DNA from: Butyrivibrio sp. INlla14
Lineage (GTDB): Bacteria; Bacillota; Clostridia; Lachnospirales; Lachnospiraceae
Reading direction: 5' to 3'
Length of the DNA stretch: 64,000 bases
Assembly: GCF_900102515.1 (NCBI RefSeq)
Contig: NZ_FMVS01000016.1
Location: 39,714-103,713, forward strand
Shown: piece after piece, positions 54,841-63,908 of the stretch
How the letters are laid out: each line of letters opens with the position of its first letter
Position numbering within the stretch: the first letter of the stretch is position 1
Position numbers and translations under genes: made by a program
Notes under the pieces: model-generated
The model's input: only the letters and a program-made list of their open reading frames with translations
What the model was told of the DNA's origin: nothing
Database searches by the model: none

Positions 54841-56904
54841 TTGAAACAGGAATATGAAGCATTATTTACACCCTGGAAGGTAGGCAATCTTGAAATCAAG
54901 AACAGGATTGTGCTGGCTCCTATGGGTGGAACCTGTATCTTTGGCTGGATGGAGCCAGGGGGAAGCCACTTTGATAAAGAAGCAGCCAGGCTCCTTCTCA
55001 AGATTGCCAAGCACGATTGCGGTCTTGTAATACCTGGAATTGCTCCGGTAAAAGATATGCTGGGAGGAAAGTGGTTATATCAGAACCCAGGCAAGTTTAA
55101 GCAGCTTGCGGGATTTATGGATCAGGTACATGCGACAGGTGCCAAGATGTTCGTGCAGCTTACTGCCGGATTTGGAAGGTCTTTTGCTCTGACTGAGCCA
55201 CTTAAAATGCTTATTCAGAATAAGAAGCTTGGAGCGGTAGCAAAGCCCTACATTGACCCTGAGTATCTTACAGCAGCACCATCAGTTCTACCTAACAGAT
55301 GGGCTGACGATGTAATGACAAGGCCACTGACTGTAGATGAAATCCATGATATCATCTATGCTTTTGGCGAGACTGCAAGACTTTGCAAGGAAGCTGGAGT
55401 TGATGGTATAGAGGTTCACGCTGTTCATGAAGGATATCTTCTTGATCAGTTTACACTTGGCTATACAAATCACAGAACTGACGAATACGGCGGTTCTTTT
55501 GAGAACAGATACCGTTTTGCGGTAGAAATCGTTCAGGAGATAAAGAAAAAGTGTGGCAAGGATTTCCCTGTTTCTCTGCGTTATTCAGTTCGTTCCATGA
55601 CAAAGGCCTTCCAGTACGGCGCTATGCCTGGTGAGGACTTTGAAGAAATCGGACGTGATATGGAAGAGTCAGAGAAGGCTGCCAAATACCTTCAGGATGC
55701 TGGCTATGACATGCTCAACTGCGATAACGGAACCTATGACGCATGGTACTGGGCACATCCACCACAGTACATGCCTCAGAACTGTAACCTTGAGGATGTT
55801 AGCCATATCAAGAAGTTTGTAGATATACCTGTAGTATGTGCAGGTAAGATGGAGCCTACAGTTGGCGCAGCAGCCATAAAGAAGGGCGATATTGATGCTA
55901 TGGCTGTTGGCAGACAGTTCCTTGCTGATCCTAAGTGGGTTGCCAAGATTGAGAGAGGCAGAGAAGACGACATTCGTCCTTGTATCTGCTGTCATACAGC
56001 TTGCTTTAACCTGACTAAACATGGTAATAGTGCCAACGATCAGGACCTTTCTGAGTCTGCCGGAATGTGCAAATGCGCAGTTAACCCTCGCAGCATGCAG
56101 AGTAAGAAATATAAGGTTGTTCCTACCAAGGAGCCAAAGAGAGTTGCTATCATCGGTGGTGGTATCGGTGGAATGGAGGCAGCAAGAATCCTTGCCCTTC
56201 GCGGACACGAGCCAGTTCTTTATGAGAAGACATCCGAGCTTGGTGGTGTATTTATTGCAGCCGCTGCTCCTGAGTTCAAGGAAAAAGATAAAGAGCTCAT
56301 CGAATGGCAGAAGAAACAGCTTAAAAAGCTTGGCGTTGAGGTTCACATGAACACTGAGATCAAGGCTGACAGCCTTCCTCAGGCAGATGAATACATCATT
56401 GCAACAGGTGCTGAGGCTAACCATATCCCGATTCCTGGTGCAGCTGAGTATGCTATGGATGCCACAGATTACCTGCTTGAGAAGAAAGAAGTTGGTAAAA
56501 ATGTTGTAATCATCGGCGGCGGCCTTACAGGCTGCGAGATTGCTCTTGACCTCTTTAGAAAGGGCAAGAACCCTCAGATTGTTGAGATGAAGGATGATCT
56601 TATTTCAGTCAAGAACATGTGCCTTGCTAATACAAGTTACCTTCGCGACTGCTTTAAGACCAATAAAGTGCCAGTTTACCTTAAGGCTGGCGTAGTCAAG
56701 ATTACAGAAGACAGCGTAGTTATTAATGCTGGAGATGGAAGAAGCGTAACACTTCCTGCAGATTCTATTATCATGTCCGTTGGCTACCATGCAACACCTC
56801 TTATCCAGCCTGCCAAGAACGTTCACCTCCTTGGTGACTGCAAGAAGGTCGGCAATGTAAGAAGTGCAGTTTGGGGCGCATGGGACATTGCAATGAAGAT
56901 TTGA
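54841..56904 (+). CDS. NADH:flavin oxidoreductase/2,4-dienoyl-CoA reductase-type flavoenzyme (BaiCD-like)
   Basis: A 687-residue fusion. The N-terminal Old Yellow Enzyme barrel (about 1-390) has LAPMGGTCIFG and HAVHEGYLLDQF before DEYGGSFENRYRF, with the [4Fe-4S] cysteines in CICCHTACFN and CKCAVNP (about 382-420). The C-terminal FAD/NAD domain (about 435-687) has VAIIGGGIGGMEAARIL and VVIIGGGLTGCEIAL. BaiCD/BaiH reduce bile-acid enoyl groups, and others reduce dienoyl-CoA. Here it could reduce an enoyl product or supply electrons. The start is TTG, after AAAAGGGGG. It ends the cluster. Confidence 0.9.
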   Translation: MKQEYEALFTPWKVGNLEIKNRIVLAPMGGTCIFGWMEPGGSHFDKEAARLLLKIAKHDCGLVIPGIAPVKDMLGGKWLYQNPGKFKQLAGFMDQVHATGAKMFVQLTAGFGRSFALTEPLKMLIQNKKLGAVAKPYIDPEYLTAAPSVLPNRWADDVMTRPLTVDEIHDIIYAFGETARLCKEAGVDGIEVHAVHEGYLLDQFTLGYTNHRTDEYGGSFENRYRFAVEIVQEIKKKCGKDFPVSLRYSVRSMTKAFQYGAMPGEDFEEIGRDMEESEKAAKYLQDAGYDMLNCDNGTYDAWYWAHPPQYMPQNCNLEDVSHIKKFVDIPVVCAGKMEPTVGAAAIKKGDIDAMAVGRQFLADPKWVAKIERGREDDIRPCICCHTACFNLTKHGNSANDQDLSESAGMCKCAVNPRSMQSKKYKVVPTKEPKRVAIIGGGIGGMEAARILALRGHEPVLYEKTSELGGVFIAAAAPEFKEKDKELIEWQKKQLKKLGVEVHMNTEIKADSLPQADEYIIATGAEANHIPIPGAAEYAMDATDYLLEKKEVGKNVVIIGGGLTGCEIALDLFRKGKNPQIVEMKDDLISVKNMCLANTSYLRDCFKTNKVPVYLKAGVVKITEDSVVINAGDGRSVTLPADSIIMSVGYHATPLIQPAKNVHLLGDCKKVGNVRSAVWGAWDIAMKI

Positions 56905-56950
56905 TAATATGTAATCAGATAGAAGACGCCTAGTCTTTCTATCCTGTAAT

Positions 56951-56986
56951 AAAAAAGATACCTGGAGATTTCCAAGTATCTTTTTT
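56951..56986. terminator. bidirectional terminator closing the cluster
   Basis: AAAAAAGATAC and GTATCTTTTTT flank a short TGG/CCA loop stem, with A and T runs on both sides. It serves the flavoenzyme gene and the convergent XRE gene. Confidence 0.9.
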
Positions 56987-57443
56987 ATTTTATATTAAGT
57001 GCCATAAGTCTAAGTAAATAGTTGATAACTCGTTTGTCTCGGCTATTAATCTGATGATAGTAATAGAGCATTTCCAAATCTTCCATGGAAGTCCATTTCT
57101 TGAGCTGAGGTGCTGACATATCAGCGCATTCAGAAAGGAAGTCCTGATATAGTCCATCAAAATCAGCCTGAAGGTCAGATTCTGTATCAAGTACGACTTG
57201 TGCATCTAATGTCTGATTCTCGCCTTTTGAACTTGCGATAGAAAGTTTGATCAGCTTGTTTAACGGAATTTTGTAGAATATTGAAAGCTTGTATAGCGCT
57301 TCTGTTGGAGGCATCAGTCTCGAGGTTTCATAATGGGAATAAGTTGCTCTTGTTATTCCAAGATACTTGGCAACATCGTCTTGTTTGTAGTCGTATTTAT
57401 CCCTTAATAGCCTTAAATACTGGGCTAGAGGTGAATCTGCCAT
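56985..57443 (-). CDS. XRE-family transcriptional regulator
   Basis: A 152-residue protein with an N-terminal Cro/C1 helix-turn-helix (about 8-65, DDVAKYLGITRATYSHYET, then PPTEALYKLSIFYKIPLN). The C-terminal part is acidic and helical with no clear ligand domain. It is divergent from the secreted-protein gene at 57652, and a palindromic site (ATATTcgtAATAT) occupies that gene's promoter spacer, so it likely represses that promoter. Operator recognition is inferred. AAAGGAG precedes its start. Confidence 0.9.
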   Translation of the reverse strand: MADSPLAQYLRLLRDKYDYKQDDVAKYLGITRATYSHYETSRLMPPTEALYKLSIFYKIPLNKLIKLSIASSKGENQTLDAQVVLDTESDLQADFDGLYQDFLSECADMSAPQLKKWTSMEDLEMLYYYHQINSRDKRVINYLLRLMALNIK

Positions 57444-57519
57444 GAAAAATCTCCTTTTTTATAAAAAGTTTATATATCATTATACTTTAAGTGAAAATGC
57501 GGTTTCGGAGCCTTACAAG

Positions 57520-57571
57520 TATATTCCGAGTATCGTAACACACTTGAAAGATATTCGTAATATCGTATAAT
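57520..57571 (+). promoter_or_regulatory. promoter of the secreted-protein gene with two related operator-like sites
   Basis: TTGAAA at 57544-57549, 16 bases, TATAAT at 57566-57571. The spacer holds the palindrome ATATTcgtAATAT, and a related TATATTCCGAGTATCG sits about 30 bases upstream. Both share TATTC...TATCGTA. Confidence 0.75.
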
Positions 57572-57651
57572 GGATTTATAACGACGTCAGATAGCTCTAA
57601 CTATGAGCTATCCATAAAAAAGACTTTTTTATGAAGGGAGATGTTTAAACA

Positions 57652-58290
57652 ATGAACATGAAACTGATCAAGAGGATTCTTACAGTTACACTTGCAGGGA
57701 TGCTTGTAGTAATGCCTATCACAGCAGCTGCAGAGACAGATTCTTCTTCTCCGGCAGCTACAACAACAGAGACTGCAGCAGAGCCAGCTTCTGTTGCTAT
57801 TCCTGAAGCTACCCAAGTTGTAACAGGCGGCAAGGTTATCAAGTCAGCAGTTGCTGGTGCGAGCACAGTTACATCATTTAAGGGTGTTGCTGTAAAGGCA
57901 AACGATTCAGCTATCGTTGCTGCTGGAGCAGCAATCGCAAAAGGCGAGAGAGCTTATGTTAAGTCTTATGACGTAACAGCTAAGACAAGCCCAGCCGTAT
58001 ATGCAAGCTTTAATGGCTGTGCAAAAGCTCTCGGCGGCACAGTTATTTCAGCTATGAATGTAGATTTTGGTAAGATGGCAGGCAAGAAGTATTCACAACT
58101 TGATCCTAACGTTCAGGTTCCTGTAACAGTAGGTATTCCTGGAAAGGTTCAGGCAGGCAAGACATATGCTATGATTAAGGTTCTTCCTGGTGGAGCAACA
58201 GAAGTTCTTGCAGATCAGGATACTGATCCTAACACAGTTACATTTAACATTCAGGGTGGACTCGCATCTTATGCGCTCGTTGTATACTAA
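57652..58290 (+). CDS. secreted protein of unknown function
   Basis: A 212-residue protein with a signal peptide (RILTVTLAGMLVVMPITAAA), a Ser/Thr/Ala-rich stretch, and a compact beta-rich body rich in Val, Ala and Gly (TVTSFKGVAVKANDSAIVAAG, VQVPVTVGIPGKVQAGKTY). No family is recognised. AAGGGAG lies 11 bases before ATG 57652, which is preferred to ATG 57658. Its 3' end overlaps the next gene by 20 bases, so they are probably coupled. The XRE operator suggests tight control. Confidence 0.75.
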   Translation: MNMKLIKRILTVTLAGMLVVMPITAAAETDSSSPAATTTETAAEPASVAIPEATQVVTGGKVIKSAVAGASTVTSFKGVAVKANDSAIVAAGAAIAKGERAYVKSYDVTAKTSPAVYASFNGCAKALGGTVISAMNVDFGKMAGKKYSQLDPNVQVPVTVGIPGKVQAGKTYAMIKVLPGGATEVLADQDTDPNTVTFNIQGGLASYALVVY

Positions 58291-60106
58291 TCCTTATGTG
58301 AATTGTACAAAACGTAATGCTAAGCAGCCTGTAAAGGGCTGCTTAGCTTATGTAAAAGAAAACGCATTTTTGCTACTTGGAATCCTTGTGGCAATATGCT
58401 TTTGCCTTTATGGCCTTATGGGCATATATGGGTTTACCGCATATCCTGATGAATTTGGATACTGGGCTCCAGCAGCCAGAATTTTGGGATATGACTGGTC
58501 CCAAATAACAGCTCTTGGATCCTTTTATTCTTATGGTTATAGCATATTACTGGTGCCATTTCTGTATTTTTTTGATAGCTCTATCCTGGCTTATAGGGCA
58601 GCTGTTATATTAAATCTTGTTTTTCAATGTTCTTCATTTCCACTTATTTATTTCATAATAAAAAAACTCTTTCCCGAGACTTTAAATAATGAAAGAGCGA
58701 TAATAACTTCTGTATCTGTACTGTATCCTGCTTGGATTTTTTATACTCAGACAACAATGACTGAGAGCATCCTTAATTTTCTAGTGGTTTTATCGATATT
58801 CCTATTCATGAGATTTACGGAAAAACCATCTGCAATTAGAGGATTATTATTTGGAATTACTCTTCTATATTCATATTTTGTCCATATGCGCTGTCTTGGG
58901 ATGATAGCCGCAGGCTTTATAACTCTATTTATATGGGCATTTGGAAAAAGAAAACACGCTTTCAGCAAAAAGTATATTCTAGTAATCATACTTATTCCGA
59001 TCATGTTTGCTGCAAGCTTTATTATAAAAGATAAAGTTGTTGAAGTTCTATACCAAGGAACTTCTAAAGAAGTATTAGCCTGGAACGATTATTCAGGCAT
59101 ACTATACAGACTTTCAAAGTTTTTAAGCATAAATGGAATTCTGAACTTTTTAAAGGATCTATGCGGCAAGCTTTTATATCTGGGCTTTTCAACTATGGGG
59201 ATAGGGTATTTTGGCCTGGCCTTACTTACAAAGAAAAGTCTGAAATTTATTGGTAAGTATAAAAAGAAAAATGCAGGGGAAAGAGATTATCTTTTTTTCT
59301 TCATTTTCCTGGTTGTACTAATGCAGTTTATGGTAGCTCTTTTGTACCTGAATGGAGCTTCAGCAATAGATAGCGACAGACTTGATAACTTCCTGCATGG
59401 AAGATATATAGATATAATTCTTCCACTGCTGTTTGCTGTGGGAATACCTGAAATGCTTGCCTGCAAGCACCTTTTTAAGAAGTTTGTGATATTTACAGGC
59501 CTTGAGCTGACTTTGGATGCGGTTGCATTTTGCGTGATTGCAGATAATCTGACACATATGAATGATGTACATGCATTTACCATGGTAGGCATGAGTTATT
59601 TTGTAACAACTCCTTTGACAAACACAATGGCCTATTTGATAAAAGAAAGCATGTTGCACTTTGCTATTTGCATTTTTGTGTTTGTCGTAGTCTATTTGTA
59701 CAGAAGATACAGTATGCAAACAATCCTTATTTTTCTCATAGTAGTTCAGGTGATTCTCGGGTTTAAGGCCTGCGAGCATTTTATTTTTGACAACCAGTCC
59801 TATATCTACGGAGATGTAGTGCTGGGGCAAAAGCTTGAAGAAATCAGGGATAGATACCCGGACAGGAGAATCATTCACGTATATGAGAAGGGCGTTCCAT
59901 ATATAGGGATTATCCAGCTGGAAAATAAGGATGCCAGTATTTGTGCAATAAATGCAGAGTTTCAAGATATAGACCTTGGGCAATATCTTGATGAGGATGT
60001 AATTCTTATTCTGGATACCGGTGGCAAATATATGAAAGAAGCAGACGCGTTTTATAATGATGACTGGATACTTGCCCATTTAGCTTTATTTTATCAGGAG
60101 GAATGA
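58271..60106 (+). CDS. multipass membrane GT-C type glycosyltransferase
   Basis: An approximately 611-residue integral membrane protein with about eleven helices (for example AFLLLGILVAICFCLYGLMG and ILVIILIPIMFAASFII). The loop YPDEFGYWAPAARILGYDW near the N-terminus carries the DE acidic pair typical of the ArnT/PMT family, which use polyprenyl-phosphate sugars. ATG 58271 is chosen (GGGTGGA upstream), with GTG 58298 as the alternative. The cap of the longer open frame, upstream of 58271, lies in another gene. Sugar and acceptor are unknown. Confidence 0.8.
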   Translation: MRSLYTNPYVNCTKRNAKQPVKGCLAYVKENAFLLLGILVAICFCLYGLMGIYGFTAYPDEFGYWAPAARILGYDWSQITALGSFYSYGYSILLVPFLYFFDSSILAYRAAVILNLVFQCSSFPLIYFIIKKLFPETLNNERAIITSVSVLYPAWIFYTQTTMTESILNFLVVLSIFLFMRFTEKPSAIRGLLFGITLLYSYFVHMRCLGMIAAGFITLFIWAFGKRKHAFSKKYILVIILIPIMFAASFIIKDKVVEVLYQGTSKEVLAWNDYSGILYRLSKFLSINGILNFLKDLCGKLLYLGFSTMGIGYFGLALLTKKSLKFIGKYKKKNAGERDYLFFFIFLVVLMQFMVALLYLNGASAIDSDRLDNFLHGRYIDIILPLLFAVGIPEMLACKHLFKKFVIFTGLELTLDAVAFCVIADNLTHMNDVHAFTMVGMSYFVTTPLTNTMAYLIKESMLHFAICIFVFVVVYLYRRYSMQTILIFLIVVQVILGFKACEHFIFDNQSYIYGDVVLGQKLEEIRDRYPDRRIIHVYEKGVPYIGIIQLENKDASICAINAEFQDIDLGQYLDEDVILILDTGGKYMKEADAFYNDDWILAHLALFYQEE

Positions 60107-60654
60107 TGAGAAAAAGAGTATTGTTTTTATGTGCTTTGATGGCATTAATAGTTCTTTTGACAAGCCCCTTTGCCTGTGCCAGGTCTAATGCACAGGATTC
60201 TAATGCAGTGAGCTATAAAGGGCAGGTGATGGTTCTTGATAATGATGCTGTAGCTTTTTTGCAAAAAGATGAGTCCTCAGAGCAGAAGGCTTCATTTAAG
60301 GCTGGAGAGAGCGTCTTTGTTACAAACCAGGATGATCAGTGGTTTGAAATTTTCTATAAAGGAGATGTTCTCTATATAAAAAGAGAAGCCATAAGTGCCG
60401 AAACCTACGCATCAAATGAAGCATCAAACATCAGAATGGCTCAGGCTGCAGAAGAGGAACTAAAAAGCAAAGAAAAGACAGATACAGTAGTTATAGAATC
60501 CTATGGAGTGGAAGAGGAGAGAAATGTAAGTTCCGTGGTCTGGAAGGGGGCAATTATTGTCCTTGTGGTTCTTATAATCATTCTTTCAGTAGTAATAGGA
60601 ATCAGTAATAGCAAGAAGGATAAAGATATAGAAGAGGCGCAGGAAGAAAAGTAA
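60106..60654 (+). CDS. SH3-like domain protein with signal peptide and C-terminal helix
   Basis: A 182-residue protein. A signal peptide-like start (MRKRVLFLCALMALIVLLTS) is followed by a bacterial SH3-like domain (about 30-100; VSYKGQVMVLDNDAVAFLQKDE, FKAGESVFVTNQDDQWFEIFY), a charged coiled-coil linker and a transmembrane helix near the end (VWKGAIIVLVVLIIILSVVIGI). It probably binds cell-wall material outside the membrane. ATG 60106 shares one base with the previous stop, and GGAGG is 4-9 bases upstream. ATG 60103 is too close. Confidence 0.78.
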   Translation: MRKRVLFLCALMALIVLLTSPFACARSNAQDSNAVSYKGQVMVLDNDAVAFLQKDESSEQKASFKAGESVFVTNQDDQWFEIFYKGDVLYIKREAISAETYASNEASNIRMAQAAEEELKSKEKTDTVVIESYGVEEERNVSSVVWKGAIIVLVVLIIILSVVIGISNSKKDKDIEEAQEEK

Positions 60655-60666
60655 CGAGGGGTAAAA

Positions 60667-61659
60667 ATGAAGCTCATCATACAGATTCCGTGCTTTAACG
60701 AAGAAGGCACTCTTAGAGCTACATTAGACGATCTGCCAAGGAGTATCAAAGGGGTAGACCAAATTGAATATCTTATAGTAAATGACGGTAGCAGCGATGA
60801 AACTACAAGGGTTGCAAGGCAGTGGGGCGTTAACTATATTGTTAACTTCACCCAGAACAAGGGACTTGCCAAGGGCTTCATGGCAGGTATCGATGTTGCT
60901 CTGGAAAATGGAGCGGACATTATTGTAAATACTGATGCTGATAATCAGTACTGCGGAGCTGATATAGAAAAGCTGATAAAGCCAATCCTGGAGCAGAAGG
61001 CAGATATTGTAATTGGAGAAAGGCCAATACTTGAAATTGATGACTTTTCTCCTATCAAAAAGAGATTGCAGAGGATTGGAAGCTGGGCTGTAAGACAGGC
61101 ATCCAAGACTGACATACCTGATGCACCAAGTGGATTCAGGGCTTTCTCTAGAGAAGCAGCCCTTAGGCTTAATGTGGTGAATGACTATACCTACACTTTG
61201 GAAACCATTGTTCAGGCAGGACGAGAGAAGATCCCAATCATTAGCGTTCCTATTAGCACTAATCCTGCAGTCAGGCCCTCGAGACTTGCCAAAACTATGC
61301 TGGGATATGTCAGAACCTCAATGCTAACAATACTCAGGGCTTATCTGATTTATAAACCTTTGAAGGCATTTCTTTTCCTATCTCTGTTTCCAACACTGCC
61401 GGGAATTGCCATATGGATAAGATTTTTGTATTTCTTTTTCAAGTTTGGCGGAGCTGGACACATCCAGTCCCTAATATTTGCCTGCACCATGATTATCATC
61501 GGCTTTGTCTGCATGATGATCGGAATCCTGGGAGATACAATAAGCGCCAATAGAAAAATCCTGCAGGATGTTCAGTACCACACGAGGAAACAGTACTATG
61601 ACGGAGTCAAGATTCAAAAGCCTGATAAAGGCGAAGAATGTCGTATATATTACCGTTAA
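60667..61659 (+). CDS. family 2 glycosyltransferase with membrane tail (dolichol-phosphate-mannose-synthase type)
   Basis: A 330-residue enzyme. GT-A motifs LIIQIPCFNEEGTLRATLDD and IVNDGSSDE precede the metal site in TDADNQYCG. The ERPI and RPSRLAK loops match polyprenyl-phosphate sugar synthases. Two transmembrane helices follow (about 236-260 and 270-290). It would make a lipid-linked sugar donor, perhaps for the GT-C protein upstream. The gap to the previous gene is 12 bases. The sugar is unknown. Confidence 0.9.
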   Translation: MKLIIQIPCFNEEGTLRATLDDLPRSIKGVDQIEYLIVNDGSSDETTRVARQWGVNYIVNFTQNKGLAKGFMAGIDVALENGADIIVNTDADNQYCGADIEKLIKPILEQKADIVIGERPILEIDDFSPIKKRLQRIGSWAVRQASKTDIPDAPSGFRAFSREAALRLNVVNDYTYTLETIVQAGREKIPIISVPISTNPAVRPSRLAKTMLGYVRTSMLTILRAYLIYKPLKAFLFLSLFPTLPGIAIWIRFLYFFFKFGGAGHIQSLIFACTMIIIGFVCMMIGILGDTISANRKILQDVQYHTRKQYYDGVKIQKPDKGEECRIYYR

Positions 61660-62689
61660 GAATAAGGACTACATCAGGACCAGGCAACTCGAGAGGATAC
61701 TTTCAGAAAATGCCGCAAGCGTCCGCGTCTATTCTTCTGAAAAGAAAACGCCACTTAAAAGGGCACTGAATATCAGGCGGAGACTTGGAAAGATATCTTT
61801 TGAGGGAGTTGATGTTATAGTTGTTGGATTCTTGCCTCAGCTCATCCTTGATAAGGTCATAGACATAGCCTTTGGAGACAGGGCAGTTGATATTGCAGCT
61901 GGTAAAAGAGATAGCTTTAAGCTGCAGGTTGTAGCAGATATGTTCTTATCCCTCTATGACACCGTGGTCTGGGATAGAAAGCTTGTAAGGCCTGGTGGGC
62001 TTTTGGCAAGGTTTTGTAAGGAGCTTGATAGAAGGACAGTAGAAGAGGCTGATCTTGTACTTACAGACACCAGGGCAGATGCAGACTATTTTGCAAAAGA
62101 GTTTGAGGGAGAGCGGGAGAAGTTTGAGGTTCTGTATCTGGAGGCGGAAATTGATTGTTATGATAAAAAAGAGGCTGAGAGTACTGAGGTTAAAAGAGTG
62201 CTGTACTTTGGAACTGGGCTTCCACTCCAAGGTACAGATATAGTGGCTGATGCATTTAGAATTCTTATTTCCGAAAATAACTCTGTAAATGTTGTGCATA
62301 TCAGTGATTATCTATCTGAGAATAAGAAGGATATTTGCTGCGAAATAAAATGCATATTTATTGGCAGTACAAAATATATGAGTAAGGAACAACAATCATT
62401 TATAACAAGTGGCCAGGTGGAATACCATGAATGGCTCACAGAGCCAGAACTCATAGAGCAGATTGAAAAAGCAGACATTTGCCTTGCAGGACATTTCAAA
62501 GCCGAGATAGATAAGGCTGACAGAACAATTCCAGGAAAAGCCTTTATATATGAGGCACTCGGCAAGAAAATGATCCTGGCAGACACAACTGCCAATCGTG
62601 AAATCTTTAAACCAGATGACAGACATATCTTTGTAAGACGAGGAAGTGGGGAGGCCCTCTCTGAATGCATAAGAAAATCTCTTGTATAG
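61598..62689 (+). CDS. GT-B fold glycosyltransferase (GT1/GT4-like)
   Basis: A 363-residue protein with a divergent N-terminal Rossmann half (VVYITVKNKDYIRTRQLERIL) and a C-terminal donor half with GTKYMSKEQ-type loops, ADICLAGHF and the GKAFIYEALGKKMI signature near 315. This resembles GT4 or GT1 glycosyltransferases. ATG 61598 is chosen, 8 bases after GAGGAAA, and it overlaps the preceding gene by 62 bases, an unusually long overlap. Donor and acceptor are unknown. Confidence 0.78.
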   Translation: MTESRFKSLIKAKNVVYITVKNKDYIRTRQLERILSENAASVRVYSSEKKTPLKRALNIRRRLGKISFEGVDVIVVGFLPQLILDKVIDIAFGDRAVDIAAGKRDSFKLQVVADMFLSLYDTVVWDRKLVRPGGLLARFCKELDRRTVEEADLVLTDTRADADYFAKEFEGEREKFEVLYLEAEIDCYDKKEAESTEVKRVLYFGTGLPLQGTDIVADAFRILISENNSVNVVHISDYLSENKKDICCEIKCIFIGSTKYMSKEQQSFITSGQVEYHEWLTEPELIEQIEKADICLAGHFKAEIDKADRTIPGKAFIYEALGKKMILADTTANREIFKPDDRHIFVRRGSGEALSECIRKSLV

Positions 62690-63813
62690 TTCCTGTTTAT
62701 AATGTTTCAAAATATCTCAGAAGATGCCTTGACAGCCTTATAAACCAGACTATACCCACAACAGATTATGAAATAATACTTGTAGATGACGGTTCAACTG
62801 ATGATTCGGGCTCTATCTGTGATGAGTATTCTTATGAGTACGATTTTATCTCCGTTATCCATCAGAAGAATAAAGGCCCCGCAGCCGCTAGAAACGCAGG
62901 GCTACAGGCAGCCTGCGGAGACTATATTTCTTTTGCCGATCCAGATGACTACGTATCTGAGAGATTCTTCGAAATTCCCTACGCTCATGCAATGCAGTAT
63001 GGGGCTGACATTGTTATTTTTGATGCCTATAAGGATATGATCAGGGATAGAAATGGAAGAGAAGCTGTAAAGACTCAAATGAACCCTCATGCCAAGTACG
63101 GCTTTTGTACAGAAGAAGCAGACGACATACAGTCTATGCGCTGCCAGATTCTGTATCCTTACATGGCTGCCTCGGTTTATGATTTTAAATTCTACAAAAA
63201 TGTCCCTCTGGCTGCCCCCTGGGACAAACTCTATAGAGCAGAATTCCTCCGGTCTAATAATCTCAAATTCCCGGAAAACTTAAGAGTCCTTGATGACATG
63301 TGCTTTAACTTTGAAGCCTTTGGCAAGGCAAAGGTCGTAAGCTACGTGCCATCATTTCTGTATCACTATCAGGTAGTAAACTCATCAATCACCAATAGCT
63401 ACAGGCCAGACAGACCCCAGCAGGATATCAAGGCCTTCTGGCATCTGTATGAGATGATAAATGAGAAATCAGAAGTACAGGAGAATCGGCAAATCAAGAG
63501 ACAAAATCTCCAGAATCAAGAAATATCAGCTGATGAAGAGAAAAAAGAAGCCCAGATGACCGCCCTCTATGCCCGTGTCATAAAGAGCTTTGCCATCTGC
63601 TGCAGACTGTGCTTTTTCAACAAGGAAAAGAAAGAAAGTAGAAAAGAACAGCTCTCCACTGCCTGTAGATATATGGAACTTGAACCCTACAAGACAGCCT
63701 TTGAGAAGATCAGCTTAAGAGATTTGGAGTGGAAGCTAAAGATAGTAGCTGTTGTAGGTAGACTCAAGAAGCCCTGGATGCTATATCTGCTTCATAAATT
63801 GCAGAATGGATAA
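62665..63813 (+). CDS. family 2 glycosyltransferase
   Basis: A 382-residue GT-A enzyme. ISCIVPVYNVSKYLRRCLDSL and ILVDDGSTDDSGSICDEY mark the nucleotide-sugar site, and DPDDYVSERFF is the DxD motif. The first 250 residues are compact. The rest is a charged helical extension. GGGGAGG lies 9 bases before the start, which overlaps the previous gene by 25 bases. It is the last gene in the window and completes a run of overlapping glycosyltransferase genes. Confidence 0.9.
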   Translation: MHKKISCIVPVYNVSKYLRRCLDSLINQTIPTTDYEIILVDDGSTDDSGSICDEYSYEYDFISVIHQKNKGPAAARNAGLQAACGDYISFADPDDYVSERFFEIPYAHAMQYGADIVIFDAYKDMIRDRNGREAVKTQMNPHAKYGFCTEEADDIQSMRCQILYPYMAASVYDFKFYKNVPLAAPWDKLYRAEFLRSNNLKFPENLRVLDDMCFNFEAFGKAKVVSYVPSFLYHYQVVNSSITNSYRPDRPQQDIKAFWHLYEMINEKSEVQENRQIKRQNLQNQEISADEEKKEAQMTALYARVIKSFAICCRLCFFNKEKKESRKEQLSTACRYMELEPYKTAFEKISLRDLEWKLKIVAVVGRLKKPWMLYLLHKLQNG

Positions 63814-63822
63814 AAAATAGGG

Positions 63823-63908
63823 GAAAAAGATAAGAAATAGTACATTTTCTATCTAAAATGGCATTTTTTATGGCGAAAAAGATAAAAAATGATGTATTTT
63901 CTATCTAA
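63823..63908 (+). repeat. two 34-base imperfect direct repeats
   Basis: The unit starts GAAAAAGATA and ends TTTTCTATCTAA. Copies lie at 63823-63856 and 63875-63908, with 29 of 34 positions identical and a 52-base period. The role is unknown. Confidence 0.85.
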
